A stretch of DNA of 33,404 bases from JAADHX01 sp964569385 (GTDB taxonomy: Bacteria; Actinomycetota; Acidimicrobiia; Acidimicrobiales; Poriferisodalaceae), in the NCBI GenBank assembly GCA_964569385.1, contig CAZMUM010000045.1, positions 1 to 33,404 of the forward strand, read 5' to 3'. The notes below the pieces were generated by a model that did not search any database, was not told the DNA's origin, and worked only from the letters and a program-made list of their open reading frames with translations. This document shows, piece after piece, positions 31,437-33,404 of this stretch; position 1 is the stretch's first letter, and each line of letters begins with the position of its first letter. The translations under genes and the position numbers were made by a program.

Positions 31437-33280
31437 GTGGACGGTGTCCTCGCCAGGTTTGGGCCGCGTTGCGAACGATCGATCGGGTTACCTCCGAGCA
31501 GACCATCCGAGGCCGTGGGATCGCCAAGTGCACACAGCTCCATGAGTCGAGCTCGAGTCTGACTCGCACCCTGAGTCGGGTCAGCCTCCAAGATGAGGAG
31601 CGGGTCGAGGGGAGGTACGAACGCGCTGTTGATCAGGTCGTGAGCAGTCGATGTTGGATCCTCTCGGCCAGCAAACAGATCCTCCTGGAGCTTCTCGCCG
31701 GGGCGCAGACCTGTGTAGACGATGTTTGGTTCGACGCCCGCTTGGGCTGACAACCGTTTTGCGACATCGAGAATCTTTACCGGATCACCCATGTCCAGAA
31801 CGAGGACTTCACCGCCTTGGCCGATGGCTCCCGCCTGGATTACCAGCTCGACCGCCTCCTCAACCGTCATGAAGTATCTGGCAACCTCGGGGTGCGTCAC
31901 CGTCAACGGCTGGCCCGCTATTACCTGCCGGCGGAACGCGGTGAGAACCGATCCTCGGCTTCCAAGAACATTTCCGAAACGGACGCTCACGAAGCAACCG
32001 TCGGCCGCTGATGCGGCATGGGCGGTGAGGCGTTCAGACAGGCGCTTGCTGTAGCCAAGGACACTTATCGGATCGGCCGCCTTGTCGCTCGACACGTTGA
32101 TGAAGTTGCTCACGCCCGATGTCATCGACAGTGCCAAGAGATGCACGGTGGCCTGAACGTTGGTTTGTAGCGCCTCCGATGGGTACCGCTCAAGCAGCGG
32201 GAGGTGTTTTAGCGCGGCCGCGTGAAACACCACGTCTGGTCTTGTTGACTCGAAGACCTCTCGAAGCCGAGACGGTTCGCGGATATTGGCCAGAACGAGC
32301 TCGTCGGTGTCGAGCATGGCCCGACCGTGAATGGAAAGCTGAACAGCGTGCAGTGCCGATTCGTCGCGGTCGAGCAAGAACAGCTTTGATGGGCCATATC
32401 GATGAACTTGGCGACTTAGCTCGCTACCGATCGAGCCACCGGCACCAGTGATCAAAACCCGGCGCCCGCTTAGGTATCCCGCGATGCTGTTGATGTCGGT
32501 CTCGATGCGGTGGCGGCCCAGCAAGTCGGACTCTCGAAGCTCGCGGATATCGGCGATTCGAACTTGCCGTCCAAACAAGTCGTTGGCTGAAGGAAGAACC
32601 CTGACTTCAAGCCGGTGGGCATGGGCCAGATCGAACAGCTCAGAAACCATCGCCCCGTTGGCGCTTGGCACCGCGATGATTATGGTCTCGGCGCCAGTGG
32701 TGTCGATTGCGTTCTGAAGTTTGCTGCGTCCGCCGACGACGGGCACACCATCGATGCGTAGTCGGTGTTTGGCCGGATCGTCGTCGAGGATTGCTGCTGG
32801 GCGATAGGGGCTGTCGGTATCTCTGAGCATTGCTCGAACGGCCAACTCGCCACCGGTTCCTGCACCGAACACGATGACGTTCTTGGCCTGGCTGGTTGAC
32901 CTACGGCTGGTCTGGTCCGTGCGTCGTCGCACCAGAACCCGCATGAAGCCCATTAGAACCAGCGCTCCGAGGCCAACAAATGCCAACCGACCAAGCGTCG
33001 GTCCTTCATCAAGGCCGGCAGCCACCAAACCGAGAGCGGCCGTGGCGACCAGCGCGGTCGAGGCGAGGGCGGTACTTTCGTCGAAGCTGCCGATAGGCCA
33101 TCTACTTCTGTGTAGACCCGTCAACTGCCCAGATCCCACGAGGGCTGCTGCTGAGGCCAGCATTACGGTTGGGGAAGCGCCGACGCTTCTACCAGTGGTG
33201 GTCAAGGCCCACGAGGCCCACGAGACCGACGTGACGGCCATGAACCCAAGAAGGTCGGTCGCCCAGATAAAGGATCGCAC
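31433..33280 (-). CDS. CapD/PglF-like NDP-sugar 4,6-dehydratase with membrane domain (5' end uncertain)
   Basis: At least 615 residues. Hydrophobic segments in the first 110 residues form the membrane anchor. A CoA-binding-like Rossmann domain (VIVFGAGTGGELAVR) follows. The catalytic SDR domain has VLITGAGGSIGSELSRQ, VFHAAALKHLPLLE, NVSSDKAADPISVLGYSKRL and VRFGNVLGSRGSVLTAF. This is the layout of PglF/FlaA1/CapD enzymes, which convert UDP-GlcNAc to the 4-keto-6-deoxy intermediate of bacillosamine-type sugars. LRPGEKLQEDLF is a typical C-terminal signature. The GTG at 33280 is the first start codon inside the window, but the frame stays open upstream for 41 codons to the right edge and enters a 7-residue repeat. 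The real start may therefore lie outside. Overlaps the WecA-like gene by 4 bases. Confidence 0.87.
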   Translation of the reverse strand: MRSFIWATDLLGFMAVTSVSWASWALTTTGRSVGASPTVMLASAAALVGSGQLTGLHRSRWPIGSFDESTALASTALVATAALGLVAAGLDEGPTLGRLAFVGLGALVLMGFMRVLVRRRTDQTSRRSTSQAKNVIVFGAGTGGELAVRAMLRDTDSPYRPAAILDDDPAKHRLRIDGVPVVGGRSKLQNAIDTTGAETIIIAVPSANGAMVSELFDLAHAHRLEVRVLPSANDLFGRQVRIADIRELRESDLLGRHRIETDINSIAGYLSGRRVLITGAGGSIGSELSRQVHRYGPSKLFLLDRDESALHAVQLSIHGRAMLDTDELVLANIREPSRLREVFESTRPDVVFHAAALKHLPLLERYPSEALQTNVQATVHLLALSMTSGVSNFINVSSDKAADPISVLGYSKRLSERLTAHAASAADGCFVSVRFGNVLGSRGSVLTAFRRQVIAGQPLTVTHPEVARYFMTVEEAVELVIQAGAIGQGGEVLVLDMGDPVKILDVAKRLSAQAGVEPNIVYTGLRPGEKLQEDLFAGREDPTSTAHDLINSAFVPPLDPLLILEADPTQGASQTRARLMELCALGDPTASDGLLGGNPIDRSQRGPNLARTPST

Positions 33281-33361
33281 GGAACGCGCTCTTCCTCCAA
33301 AGAAGCTGGTCCATGGGGGGCGGCCCCCAAAGAAGCCGGGCCGCGGTGGCCGCGACTCCTG

Positions 33362-33404
33362 GTGACCACCACCTTGGACGCTGTGACCACCACCTTGGAC
33401 GCTG
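33362..33404. repeat. 21-bp tandem repeat at the right edge
   Basis: The unit GTGACCACCACCTTGGACGCT occurs twice without mismatch and continues to the last base. On the minus strand, in the frame of the dehydratase gene, it encodes the heptapeptide HSVQGGG. Between it and the dehydratase start the same frame reads two copies of FFGGR (about 33290-33334). The copy number is cut by the window end. Confidence 0.9.

Overview
The window (33,404 bases, GC-rich) reads as a chromosomal piece of a high-GC Gram-positive bacterium. The strongest taxonomic marker is a mycothiol-pathway cysteine ligase (mshC), essentially confined to Actinobacteria. The short RNB ribonuclease, the paired Fpg/Nei glycosylases and frequent GTG starts fit this. 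A lineage such as the Acidimicrobiia is possible, but that is inference. No tRNA, rRNA, CRISPR array, transposase or integrase was seen. Both ends of the window stop inside short tandem repeats (15 bp left, 21 bp right), each open in a reading frame, which suggests an assembly that broke at repeats.

Left part (1-7.4 kb): a minus-strand series runs from about 6.0 kb down to 0.1 kb. It encodes a ChaN/Tiki-like paralogue (B), a PEP-utiliser-type protein with a phospho-histidine swivel domain but no ATP-grasp domain, a second ChaN/Tiki-like paralogue (A, overlapping by 8 nt), a TetR regulator and a HAD 5'-nucleotidase. A divergent MFS exporter flanks it. Regulator, exporter and a rifampicin-phosphotransferase-like half-enzyme between two paralogues of unknown function form the least familiar unit here. 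It is the best candidate for an undescribed modification or export system.

Middle part (7.4-16.7 kb): housekeeping genes. These are a YihY/BrkB membrane protein, then mshC, a 58-residue membrane protein and an Fe-S RecB-like nuclease as a tight operon. Next comes a decay zone (about 10.8-12.7 kb) with a frameshifted aminoglycoside-phosphotransferase-like pseudogene and an eroded methyltransferase, both with damaged catalytic motifs. An intact GNAT acetyltransferase, an RNB ribonuclease, and Fpg and Nei glycosylases facing each other tail to tail follow.

Right part (16.7-33.4 kb): an extracellular or cell-surface polysaccharide locus in several transcription units. A secreted GH26-like hydrolase diverges from a cellulose-synthase-like GT2 with a C-terminal PilZ (c-di-GMP) domain, which is coupled to a methyltransferase. 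A six-gene minus-strand operon with junctions of 1-4 bases holds four glycosyltransferases, an AsnB-type amidotransferase and an unrecognised protein. A divergent plus-strand pair encodes a glycosyltransferase and a sugar-nucleotide epimerase. A minus-strand pair at the right edge encodes a WecA/MraY-like phosphoglycosyl transferase and a CapD/PglF-like NDP-sugar dehydratase. Together these can make an NDP-sugar, load it on undecaprenyl phosphate, extend and amidate it. No Wzx flippase, Wzy polymerase or chain-length regulator lies inside the window.
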